A DNA stretch of 64,000 nucleotides from Gemmatimonadota bacterium (GTDB lineage: Bacteria; Gemmatimonadota; Gemmatimonadetes; Gemmatimonadales; Gemmatimonadaceae): contig JAHFCU010000002.1 in assembly GCA_023249305.1 (NCBI GenBank), positions 100,584-164,583 of the forward strand. Reading direction: 5' to 3'. Both the position numbers and the translations under genes were made by a program. A model generated the notes under the pieces. That model was not told the origin of the DNA, did not search any database, and was given only the letters and a program-made list of their open reading frames with translations. Positions 8,835-16,486 of this stretch are shown piece by piece. How positions within the stretch are numbered: the stretch's first letter is position 1; the number at the start of each line of letters is the position of its first letter.

Positions 8835-9274
8835 GTGTCTTTCCTCGACGGGAGACGTGTATAGATGTCGGGGTCCGCGATTTCCATGAACCGATCGGAT
8901 CCCTGCATGGGAGTGAAGCCAAACTTCGCGTACAATCCGTGCGCGTCGCGCGTCGCGAGCATCCAGCGCCGCAGGCCCTGCAAGTCTGGGTGCGCCATCA
9001 TGGCGTTCATCATCATCCGCGCAAGACCGCGGCCCCGGTACTCCTCGAGCACGTAGACATCGGCAACGTAAGCAAAGGTCGCGCGGTCGGTGACGGCGCG
9101 TGCAAACGCCACTTGCCGTTTACCGTCGAACACGCCAAACGGAATAGACCCGGCGATCGCTCGCCGCACGATCTCGACTGGAATGCCACGCGCCCAGTAT
9201 TGCTCCGTGAGTACCGCATGGATGGCGGTGACGTCCATTTCCGCGGGATCCGTGCTCAACCGCAAGGCAGACAT
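8831..9274 (-). CDS. GNAT family N-acetyltransferase
   Basis: 147 residues. The acetyl-CoA binding region reads VADVYVLEEYRGRGLARMMM (motif A, R/Q-x-x-G-x-G/A), and LYAKFGFTPM near the end is the usual C-terminal GNAT strand. It resembles the small stand-alone acetyltransferases often annotated YgjM-like; the substrate cannot be predicted. It heads a coupled series with two DinB proteins and an epimerase, with a 4-bp overlap to the next gene. Confidence 0.87.
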   Translation of the reverse strand: MSALRLSTDPAEMDVTAIHAVLTEQYWARGIPVEIVRRAIAGSIPFGVFDGKRQVAFARAVTDRATFAYVADVYVLEEYRGRGLARMMMNAMMAHPDLQGLRRWMLATRDAHGLYAKFGFTPMQGSDRFMEIADPDIYTRLPSRKDT

Positions 9275-9293
9275 GGCCGTGATCTCCGCGCGA

Positions 9294-10505
9294 TCAGCGC
9301 ATCAGCGCAGGCATCTCGTGCAGCAGCGTTTGCACGCTCAGCCCCGCCATGGCGAGAGTGACAACGGCGCCGCCAAGCGTAAGCGCCAGTGGATGGCGGT
9401 AGTCGCCGACCACCGATCGCCGACTGGCCGCCACAAGCATCGTGCCGAGCGACAGCGGGAGGATCAGCCCGTTGAGTGCACCCACCAGGATCAGCACCTT
9501 GACCGGCCGTCCGACAGTCACGAAGACCACCGTCGAAAGCACGATGAATCCAATCACGAGCCACGACCACCGCTCTTCGGCACGCGGCAACAGCCCGCGA
9601 AGGAAACTCACCGACGTGTACGCCGAGCCGACGACCGAGGTGATGGCCGCCGACCACATCACGACGCCGAACACGCGGTAGCCCATTTCCCCCGCGGCAT
9701 GCCGGAACACCGACGCCGGCGGATTCTCCGGGTCGAGCGCCAGGCCGTGCGACACCACGCCGAGCGCACCGAGAAAGAGCACGACGCGCATGAGCGACGC
9801 AATGAGCACGGCGCTCGTGGCCGACTGCGTGACGGCGCGCAGCGACCCGGTTCCCGACAATCCCGCATCGAGCAATCGGTGCGCTCCCGCAAACGTGATG
9901 TAGCCGCCGACGGTGCCACCGACGATGGTGACGATGCTGAGCGGCGCGATGCGCTCGGGCACGACGCTGCGCATGACGGCCTCGCCCACGGGCGGCGCCG
10001 ACGCGATCGCGACATACGCCGCAAGGCCCACCATCACGAAGCCGAGCGCCACGGCAAAGCGGTCCATCGCCCGCCCCGCCTCCTTGACGATGAAGAGTGC
10101 GACGGCGATCGCCGCACTCAGCACGGCGCCCACGCGCACGTCCATGCCGAACAGCACGTTGATGCCGAGCCCTGCGCCGGCAACGTTGCCGACATTGAAG
10201 GCCAGGCCGCCGAGGACCACGAGAAAGGCCAACACATGGCCGAGGCCGGGCACGACGAGGTTCGCCACATCCTGTGCGCGGCGACCGCTCACCGTCAGCA
10301 CGCGCCAGATGTTCAGTTGTGCGCCGAGGTCGAACAGAATCGAGAGCAGGATGGCGAATCCGAAGCTCGCGCCAAGTTGCTGCGTGAAGGCCGCGGTCTG
10401 CGTCAGGAAGCCAGGGCCGATGGCCGATGTCGCCATCAAGAACGCGGCACCGGCCAGCACGCGCAACGGCGCAGTGCGCACAGGGGGTGGCGGCGTCACC
10501 GCCAC
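9294..10505 (-). CDS. NRAMP-fold transporter lacking the canonical metal motifs
   Basis: 403 residues with about 11 hydrophobic segments of the LeuT/NRAMP fold. In TM1 the metal-binding DPGN of true NRAMP proteins is replaced by SAIGPGFLTQTAAF. In TM6 the MPH motif is replaced by GGYITFAGAHR. Other family features such as AGAGLGINVLFGM are kept. The same window has a canonical mntH (49.1-50.4 kb) with both motifs, so the contrast is direct. Members of this type (for example Bacillus YcsG) may carry a different substrate such as Mg2+ or an organic solute; this is inference. The start is a GTG at 10505, and no clear operon partner is seen. Confidence 0.8.
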   Translation of the reverse strand: MAVTPPPPVRTAPLRVLAGAAFLMATSAIGPGFLTQTAAFTQQLGASFGFAILLSILFDLGAQLNIWRVLTVSGRRAQDVANLVVPGLGHVLAFLVVLGGLAFNVGNVAGAGLGINVLFGMDVRVGAVLSAAIAVALFIVKEAGRAMDRFAVALGFVMVGLAAYVAIASAPPVGEAVMRSVVPERIAPLSIVTIVGGTVGGYITFAGAHRLLDAGLSGTGSLRAVTQSATSAVLIASLMRVVLFLGALGVVSHGLALDPENPPASVFRHAAGEMGYRVFGVVMWSAAITSVVGSAYTSVSFLRGLLPRAEERWSWLVIGFIVLSTVVFVTVGRPVKVLILVGALNGLILPLSLGTMLVAASRRSVVGDYRHPLALTLGGAVVTLAMAGLSVQTLLHEMPALMR

Positions 10506-10565
10506 CGCTCGTGCTGCTCGATGTGAAAGTGCCGTGCGAAGCCGTGAGGTTCGTGCATCGGATGC

Positions 10566-11072
10566 CTATGGCATCGCCGGCATCCCAAGCGCGGCCCACT
10601 CTTCCTTTGACGGACCTACCATTCCGGGTACCGGGAGCCCCGCTTGCCGCATCAGCACCGTCATCTGCCCCCGGTGATGCGTCTGGTGGCTGATCAAGAT
10701 GGCGAGCGTCAAGCCCTTGGGCCATTGCTCGCCGTACATCGGGATCAGGTCGCCGAGTTGGGCATCAGTCCATGTTGCCCGCACAGCGGCGACTACCGCG
10801 CCAGCGGCCGTCTCGTACTGCACAGCGATATCGGCTGCGTGTGTCGGCACTGCGCGGTGTGTCTTCTCGGTGGGACCATCCACGCTGAGGCCGGCCTGGC
10901 CGCCCATCTCCGCCATCGCGCAGGTGATGTGCCACCCGAGGAACCCCAGTGTGCGGCCGCCTGGCACGACGGGCTGCGCGAGTGACGAATCGGTGAGCGT
11001 GCGGAGAATCTTGAGCGTGCTTTCAGTCTCGTGCTGCCAGGCGGCAGCGAAATCATCGAGCGAACGAAACAT
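10566..11072 (-). CDS. DinB family protein
   Basis: 168 residues. GFLGWHITCAMAEM near residue 48 gives the first metal His, and ILISHQTHHRGQMTVLMRQAG near residue 130 gives the other two with the typical HHRGQ signature. GLPVPGMVGPSKEEWAALG closes the protein as in many DinB/YfiT members. It is the third DinB-fold gene within 4 kb and stands alone: 60 bp after the NRAMP-like start and 84 bp before the msrA stop. Confidence 0.87.
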   Translation of the reverse strand: MFRSLDDFAAAWQHETESTLKILRTLTDSSLAQPVVPGGRTLGFLGWHITCAMAEMGGQAGLSVDGPTEKTHRAVPTHAADIAVQYETAAGAVVAAVRATWTDAQLGDLIPMYGEQWPKGLTLAILISHQTHHRGQMTVLMRQAGLPVPGMVGPSKEEWAALGMPAMP

Positions 11073-11156
11073 CGTCTACGTCTCCCGTCGAAGTCATGTG
11101 GCGAATCTACCGTGGCTGCGCACGACCGGCGACCACGAGCAACCGACGCGGTCGGT

Positions 11157-11708
11157 CTATTCCCGCACCTTGTCGGCGTGCTTGGCGCGGAGCTTCGCGA
11201 CCTTGGGCGCGATCACGGCGAGGCAATACGGCTGGAACGGATGCCGCCGGAAATAGCGGTCATGGTTCGACTCGGCCGGCCAGAAGGTCGCGTTGCGTTC
11301 GATAGTCGTGACGATCGGCAGGTCATACACGCCATCGCGGTCGAAGGTCTCGATCATCGCAAGCGCTTCGGCTTCCTGCTCTCGCGTGTGTGGGAAGATG
11401 GCCGAGCGGTACTGCGTGCCTACATCGGGCCCTTGGCGATTCAGTTGCGTCGGGTCGTGGATAGTGAAGTAGATCTCGAGGAGATCGTGGTACGAGATCT
11501 CACGTGGGTCGTATGTGACCTGCACGACTTCGGCATGTCCCGTGGTTCCGGTGCAGACCTGCTCGTAGGTCGGGTTCAGACGGTCGCCGCCCGCGTAGCC
11601 GCTCTTCACGGCACTCACGCCGCGCAATCGCTCGAACGCCGCTTCGAGGCACCAGAAGCAGCCGCCGGCCAGCGTGGCCTGCGCGAGTCCGTCGGGGGGC
11701 GTCGTCAT
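11157..11708 (-). CDS. msrA: Peptide-methionine (S)-S-oxide reductase
   Basis: 183 residues. The catalytic motif GGCFWCLEAAFERLRGV lies at residues 15-31, with the reactive Cys in GCFWC. Downstream come GYAGG, GHAEVVQVTYDP and GTQYRSAIF, all hallmarks of MsrA, which repairs oxidised methionine. There is no fused MsrB. The length is normal and the ATG start at 11708 is just upstream of the fold. It is a single gene; the 67 bp between it and the dnaE2 stop contain nothing obvious. Confidence 0.95.
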   Translation of the reverse strand: MTTPPDGLAQATLAGGCFWCLEAAFERLRGVSAVKSGYAGGDRLNPTYEQVCTGTTGHAEVVQVTYDPREISYHDLLEIYFTIHDPTQLNRQGPDVGTQYRSAIFPHTREQEAEALAMIETFDRDGVYDLPIVTTIERNATFWPAESNHDRYFRRHPFQPYCLAVIAPKVAKLRAKHADKVRE

Positions 11709-11774
11709 GGGAGGAACCGGCCGGGGGATGAGCGAAATGTGGAGCCCGGCCCGGTATTTTGGAAGCGTGGGACG

Positions 11775-14700
11775 CTAGTGGTAGTCGTGCGAACGCGCGT
11801 CAATCGCTCCTTCGAGCGGGAAGAACTCGCGCGCCCGGATGTTGACCACCCGCTGCTCGACCTGAAGGACGCCGCGCACGAGCAGCAGCGGCGTGCGTGA
11901 GATCAGCAACGCTTGCCGCTCGAACGCCTGCGGCGTCACGACGACGTTCACCATCCCCGTTTCATCCTCGAGCGTGAGGAAGACGAAACCCTTGGCGGTC
12001 CCCGGACGCTGGCGGCAGATGACCAACCCCGCCATCCCGACCGGCGCACCGTCGCGCCCATGCTCGAGCAGCGCCTTGGCCGTGGCGATGTCGTTGAGCT
12101 TGAGCAGCACGCGCAGGTGGCGCATCGGATGCCCGTGCAGCGAGACGCCGGTGAGCCGATAGTCAGCTTCGGTGAGCTGCGGTGCAGTATAGGCCGGGAG
12201 TGTTGCTGGCACCGCCACCTCGGGGAAGAGCGCCAGCGGGCCGCCGCTGCCGCGCTGCGCCTCGAGCACTTTCCACAGCGCGACGCGCCGCCGACGCGCG
12301 AGCGGCTCGTCGCGCACGAACGCATCCAACGCGCCCGACTCGGCGAGCAAGCGCAGCGCGCGTCGGTCGAGTTGCGTGCGGTGGACGAAATCATCAATGG
12401 AGCGGAACGCGCCGCCGGCGCGCGCGCGGCCAATGCGCTCGCGCGCGTCGGGGCCAAGGCCGCGGATGGAACGCAGGCCGAGGCGCACCACGGGCGGTTT
12501 CTGTCCACTGTCCACCGTCGACCGTCCACCGTCTGTGGTGAAGACAACTCCATCCTTCGGCCTCACAATCTTCCCATCGGCGCAGACTAACTGGTGATCC
12601 CACCCGCTCCGCGTCACATCGGGTGCGAGCACCTGCACACCATGGCGCTTCGCGTCCTCGACCAGCGTGCCTTCGCTGTAGAACCCCATCGGCTGTGCGT
12701 TGAGGATCGCGCACAGGTACTCGGCGGGGTAATAGTGCCGCAGGTATGCGCTGGCGTAAACGATGAGCGCGAAGCTCGCCGCGTGGCTCTCGGGAAAGCC
12801 GTAGTCAGCGAAGGCGTTGATCTGGTTGTAAATGCGGTGCGCTACGTCGTCGGCAATGCCGTTGGCCTTCATGCCCACGATCATCTTCTCGCAGATGGCG
12901 GCCATCCGCTCGTGGCTGCGCTTGTGCCCCATCGCCTTGCGCAGCACGTCGGCCTCGCCCGGCGTGAACCCCGCAGCGACGATCGCCACCTGCATTCCTT
13001 GCTCCTGAAAGAGCGGCACGCCGAGCGTGCGCTTGAGCACCGGTTCGAGCGACGGATGCGGATACGCCACTTCCTCTTCCCCCGCGCGCCGCCGCAAGTA
13101 TGGATGCACCATCTCGCCTTGGATGGGACCAGGACGAATCAATGCCACCTCGACGACGAGGTCATAGAAGCAGCGCGGCTTGAGCCGCGGCAGCGTGTTC
13201 ATCTGCGCGCGGCTCTCCACTTGAAAGACGCCCACCGTGTCGGCATTGCACAGGTCGTCGTACACCGCCTGGTCGCGTGTGTCGAGTTGCGAAAGCTCGA
13301 TCGTCACGCCGCGCGTGGCGCGCACGTACTTGATGCAGTCCTGCAGCAGCGTGAGCATGCCGAGGCCGAGCAGGTCGATTTTCACGAGCCCCACGGGATC
13401 GAGGTCGTCCTTCTCCCATTGGATGACCGTGCGCGCTTCCATCGCCGCCGGCTCGATGGGGACGATGGTGCGCAGCGGCTGCTCGGTGAGCACGAACCCC
13501 CCGACGTGAATGCCGCGGTGGCGCGGCGCTTCGTGGAGCGACTCGACGACGTCGGCGAGGGTGTGTAGCGCGTCCTTCGGGTCGGTGGCGACCGATGTCT
13601 TGCTGCGCGATGCTCTCGGATCGCTACGCGGTCCTGCAGCCGCATCGCGCAACGAGACATCGACCGCCACCGTCACCTGCCTGTGCGCTTCTCTTGCCCT
13701 CCGCATCCGCGCATACGCTTGCGTCCCGGGCATCATGTGCGTGCCGATGCGGTCGGCGAAGTCGCGGGCCTCGAGGCGCTTGGTATAGCCGGCGGGACCC
13801 ATGGTATCCACCACTTCAGGAGCGAACGGATCGGCGGGTGATCGGGGCGAAGCGGCGACTGATGTCCCGTCGCGCGATGCGGCCGAAGGACCGCGCAGCG
13901 GCCCGAGAGCATCGCGCGACGGGACATCGGTCACCGCCGACTCGCGCAACGCCTCCGCCGTCCGCCGCGCCGAGAAGCGGTCAGCGACCAGTGATAGTTC
14001 TTCCGCTTGCTGCGGCGAGAATCCCAGCACACGCGCCGCGTCGCGCACGGCGCTGCGCCCGCGCCACGTGATGTGCTCGCACACCATCGCCGCGTGCTCA
14101 CGCCCGTAGCGCTCGTACACGTACTGCAGCACGCGCTCGCGGTCGCGGTGCGCAAAGTCAATGTCAATGTCGGGCGCCTCGGTGCGTTCCTCGCTGAGGA
14201 ACCGCTCGAAGAGCAGATCGAGCTTGATGGGATCCACCGCGGTGATGCCGAGGCAATAGCACACGGCGCTGTTGGCCGCCGAGCCGCGTCCCTGGCACAG
14301 GACCCCCTCGCGCCGCGCAAAGCGCACGATATCCCAGACGATGAGGAAGTAGCCGGCGAGCCCGAGCTTGGCGATGAGCGCGAGCTCGTGCGCGATCTGC
14401 TGATCGTGCCGCGCGGTGCGCCGCCATCCCCATCGCTCCTCGGCGCCGAGCTCGACGAGGCGCGTGAGGTATTCATCCTCGCTGACGCCGGGTGGGAGCG
14501 TGAAGTGCGGCAGGCGCGGCTTGAGGTCCTGCAGGCGGAACGCGCAGCGTTCGGCGATGGCGAGCGTCTGCGTGATGCCTGACTCATCGTCCTGCCAACG
14601 GCGGCGCATCTGCGCATAGCCCTTCAGGTACCACTCGCCGTTGGGACGCAAGCGCGTGCCCATGGAGTCGAGCGTCTCGCCGTAGCGCAGCGCGCAAAGC

Positions 14701-15392
14701 ACGTCGTGCGCGATGCGCTGCGTGGCGCGCGCGTAATGGACATCGTTGGTCACCACCCACGGCACGTCGAGCGCGCGGGCTACGGCGATGAGTTCGCGCG
14801 CGAGTTTGCGTTCTTCGGGGATGGCGTGATCCCACACCTCCACGGATACTCGCCGCCCGAAGATGTCGAGCAGTGTGGCAAGCGATTCGCACGCCGCGTC
14901 GCGCCCGCCGCGCCGCAGTGCCTGCGGCACCGCGCCGCGTGGGCAGCCGGTGAGTGCGTACAACCCGTCGGCGTGATGGGCCAGCGTGTCGAGCGAGACG
15001 CGTGGCGTGCCGCGCGGGTTGTCCATCCGCGCGCGCGTGATGAGCGACGAGAGGTTAGCGTAGCCGGTGTGCGACTCAGCGAGAAGCACCAAGTGGCAGA
15101 GGGTAGATGGTAGACGGTGGATGGTAGATGCAGTCGCCGCGGTGTCAGGGCGGTTATCTACCATCTGCCCTCTACCATCTACCATCTCTGTCGTTAGTTC
15201 CGCGCCGATGATGGCCGCGAGCCCCGCCGCCTTCGCCGCGGTGGCGAATCGCACCGCGCCACCGAGGTCGTCGTGGTCGGTGAGGGAGAGGGCAGGGAGG
15301 CCCAGTTCGACCGCACGCTCCACGAGGCGCTCGGGGTCAGAGGCGCCGTCGAGCAGCGAGAACGTGGAATGGCAGTGCAGCTCGGCGTACAC
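11775..15392 (-). CDS. dnaE2: Error-prone DNA polymerase III alpha subunit DnaE2
   Basis: 1205 residues, roughly 100-170 longer than usual for DnaE2. The PHP domain starts at once (AELHCHSTFSLLDGAS). The polymerase catalytic acidic residues are visible in APDIDIDFAH and VGLVKIDLLGL, followed by a helix-hairpin-helix and an OB fold. It performs translesion synthesis with ImuA/ImuB, encoded 8 kb away. The excess length is explained by repeats read in frame: a heptad insertion in the PHP domain (GRGQMVDNRPD), two palindromic elements (DVPSRDALGPLRGPSAASRD and DVSLRDAAAGPRSDPRASR) and a heptad insertion near the C-terminal third (TDGGRSTVDSG). An SOS-like direct repeat lies 81 bp upstream. Confidence 0.95.
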   Translation of the reverse strand: MYAELHCHSTFSLLDGASDPERLVERAVELGLPALSLTDHDDLGGAVRFATAAKAAGLAAIIGAELTTEMVDGRGQMVDNRPDTAATASTIHRLPSTLCHLVLLAESHTGYANLSSLITRARMDNPRGTPRVSLDTLAHHADGLYALTGCPRGAVPQALRRGGRDAACESLATLLDIFGRRVSVEVWDHAIPEERKLARELIAVARALDVPWVVTNDVHYARATQRIAHDVLCALRYGETLDSMGTRLRPNGEWYLKGYAQMRRRWQDDESGITQTLAIAERCAFRLQDLKPRLPHFTLPPGVSEDEYLTRLVELGAEERWGWRRTARHDQQIAHELALIAKLGLAGYFLIVWDIVRFARREGVLCQGRGSAANSAVCYCLGITAVDPIKLDLLFERFLSEERTEAPDIDIDFAHRDRERVLQYVYERYGREHAAMVCEHITWRGRSAVRDAARVLGFSPQQAEELSLVADRFSARRTAEALRESAVTDVPSRDALGPLRGPSAASRDGTSVAASPRSPADPFAPEVVDTMGPAGYTKRLEARDFADRIGTHMMPGTQAYARMRRAREAHRQVTVAVDVSLRDAAAGPRSDPRASRSKTSVATDPKDALHTLADVVESLHEAPRHRGIHVGGFVLTEQPLRTIVPIEPAAMEARTVIQWEKDDLDPVGLVKIDLLGLGMLTLLQDCIKYVRATRGVTIELSQLDTRDQAVYDDLCNADTVGVFQVESRAQMNTLPRLKPRCFYDLVVEVALIRPGPIQGEMVHPYLRRRAGEEEVAYPHPSLEPVLKRTLGVPLFQEQGMQVAIVAAGFTPGEADVLRKAMGHKRSHERMAAICEKMIVGMKANGIADDVAHRIYNQINAFADYGFPESHAASFALIVYASAYLRHYYPAEYLCAILNAQPMGFYSEGTLVEDAKRHGVQVLAPDVTRSGWDHQLVCADGKIVRPKDGVVFTTDGGRSTVDSGQKPPVVRLGLRSIRGLGPDARERIGRARAGGAFRSIDDFVHRTQLDRRALRLLAESGALDAFVRDEPLARRRRVALWKVLEAQRGSGGPLALFPEVAVPATLPAYTAPQLTEADYRLTGVSLHGHPMRHLRVLLKLNDIATAKALLEHGRDGAPVGMAGLVICRQRPGTAKGFVFLTLEDETGMVNVVVTPQAFERQALLISRTPLLLVRGVLQVEQRVVNIRAREFFPLEGAIDARSHDYH
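12501..12537. repeat. 7-bp tandem repeat, locus H2 (inside dnaE2)
   Basis: Heptads tccactg, tccaccg, tcgaccg, tccaccg run within dnaE2. On the coding strand they are read as part of TDGGRSTVDSGQ, a loop not expected in the family. There is one orientation only. Confidence 0.75.
13594..13661. repeat. 68-bp palindromic element, copy 1 (inside dnaE2)
   Basis: Arms gatgtcttgctgcgcgatgc and gcatcgcgcaacgagacatc are nearly perfect inverted copies, separated by 28 nt. The symmetry extends a few bases outward (gtggcgac and accgccac). It is read in frame in DnaE2 as DVSLRDAAAGPRSDPRAS. The second copy at 13861 has the same length. Confidence 0.85.
13861..13928. repeat. 68-bp palindromic element, copy 2 (inside dnaE2)
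   Basis: Arms gatgtcccgtcgcgcgatgc and gcatcgcgcgacgggacatc are perfect 20-bp inverted repeats around a 28-nt centre. It is read in frame in DnaE2 as DVPSRDALGPLRGPSAASRD. Same size and sequence family as copy 1, 267 bp away. Confidence 0.9.
15095..15187. repeat. Inverted 7-bp repeat arrays, locus H3 (inside dnaE2)
   Basis: The left arm has heptads ggcagag, ggtagat, ggtagac, ggtggat, ggtagat. The right arm carries the complementary series ctaccat, ctgccct, ctaccat, ctaccat. Together they could fold into a long hairpin. They are read in frame within the PHP domain of DnaE2 (GRGQMVDNRPD and STIHRLPSTLCH). Confidence 0.85.
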
Positions 15393-15472
15393 GGGCCGTG
15401 GACTCGACGGGAAGTGGCGGGGCTGGGGCGGCTCGCGCGCCGGACCGGGCGAGCGCTATCTAATGAAAAGAT

Positions 15473-15490
15473 ACCGAAGAAACACCGAAG
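15473..15490 (-). promoter_or_regulatory. Putative SOS-type direct-repeat operator upstream of dnaE2
   Basis: The plus strand reads ACCGAAG, aaac, ACCGAAG: two identical heptads 11 bp apart. It lies 81 bp upstream of the dnaE2 start. A near-identical site (ACCGAAG, aaat, ACCGAAG) lies 32 bp upstream of imuA. The shared occurrence at the two mutasome promoters suggests a LexA-type box. Confidence 0.55.
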
Positions 15491-15568
15491 CACAAGAACG
15501 GCACAACCCCTCGGAATGGGATCGTAGAACGGGTGGACGCGGTGAAAATGCGATGCGACCGGGGGCGC

Positions 15569-16057
15569 CTAGGGCACCGCCTTCGCGTTGCACCCTACTC
15601 CCGAGCAAGTGAGCGCGACAAAGACTTCAGCGCGAATCAGCCAGCGCCCGTCGCGCTTGACCCACTGCGCCGTGTAGCGCCCGATGATCACCGCAGGACC
15701 TTTCCCGCCGACGCGCGCGCTCCATGCTCCCGTTTCGAACGCAAGCGGCCACTGCGGGCTGACGTTCACATCGGTCGTCGTGCGCTGATACACGAGCGTG
15801 GTGTCGGGAATCGGCGCGCGCTCGAGGATCGCCTTGTAGGCCTCGATGCCGCTCAGACCGGCGCCTAGTCCGCGGCGAATCGTGACATCAGGAGTCCAGA
15901 ACGTGGCGGCGCGGGCAGCATCGCCGGCGGCCATCGCCGCATTCTGTGCGATCCGCGCGGCGCGGATGGCGTCGGCGTCGGCGAGCTGAGGGGATTGCGC
16001 GAGAACGCGCCCTGCGCTGAGGAGCAGGGTCACGGCAAGCGGCAAACTCCGATGCAT
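15569..16057 (-). CDS. Secreted SnoaL/NTF2-like (DUF4440-type) protein
   Basis: About 162 residues. The start at 16057 gives MHRSLPLAVTLLLSAGRVLAQS, a clear Sec signal peptide. The mature part has the NTF2-like pattern: a helix of Ala-rich repeats (AARIAQNAAMAAGDAARA), ATFWTPDVTIRRG, and a C-terminal sheet ending in YTAQWVKRDGRWLIRAEVF, which is typical of DUF4440/SnoaL proteins. Some members are isomerases or polyketide cyclases, but most have no known role. The longer ORF start at 16588 is rejected because it ignores the signal peptide and crosses the next gene. Confidence 0.75.
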   Translation of the reverse strand: MHRSLPLAVTLLLSAGRVLAQSPQLADADAIRAARIAQNAAMAAGDAARAATFWTPDVTIRRGLGAGLSGIEAYKAILERAPIPDTTLVYQRTTTDVNVSPQWPLAFETGAWSARVGGKGPAVIIGRYTAQWVKRDGRWLIRAEVFVALTCSGVGCNAKAVP

Positions 16058-16137
16058 GGCCTTCTGCACCGTTGCCACAAAGTGGAACGGGAGACGGTAC
16101 ACCCGGATCAAGCATCGCAATCTTCCGTGCGGCGTCC

Positions 16138-16287
16138 TCACGATGTGGACTTGCCGGGGTACGTCTTCCAGATGTCGTACGCCATCAGAACAATGCCAGT
16201 AAGAACGAGCCAGCCTGCGCCGCCGCGATTCCTCTTCCATTGCACGACGCCAGCGATTGCCAGAATGAGGCCGACGGTTCCGATCAT
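16138..16287 (-). CDS. Small two-helix membrane protein
   Basis: 49 residues: MIGTVGLILAIAGVVQW, a basic loop KRNRGGAG, then WLVLTGIVLMAYDIW. Two transmembrane helices with a cytoplasmic positive loop are predicted by eye. The ATG at 16287 has a strong upstream ggaggag ribosome-binding site, which is why I choose it over the longer ORF starting at 16515. No function is recognisable. It lies 80 bp upstream of the DUF4440 gene on the same strand and is divergent from the amino-acid permease. Confidence 0.6.
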   Translation of the reverse strand: MIGTVGLILAIAGVVQWKRNRGGAGWLVLTGIVLMAYDIWKTYPGKSTS

Positions 16288-16486
16288 ATCTCCTCCGTGA
16301 GGGTGTGTCCGTTCGAGCCAAGGCAGCGTCGTTGCGTGGCGAACCCGCGCCACCATTTCGTGGCGGTTCACGATACACCGTCGGGTGCGAAGCGCCAGTC
16401 GGAGAATCCACGGAGACGCGCGACTTGCGTCGCCAGCCGTGAAGGGCGACGTTGGCGCACCATTCGCATCCATCACGAGCGCCGCC

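Noticed and set aside
9090-10526. Long plus-strand ORF of 478 aa
   Set aside because: It is antisense to the NRAMP-like transporter, is His/Arg-rich and shows no domain pattern; it is a shadow ORF of GC-rich DNA.
15095-15187. Possible CRISPR-like array
   Set aside because: The units are 7 bp with no spacers and no cas genes are nearby; it is a tandem heptad repeat inside a gene.
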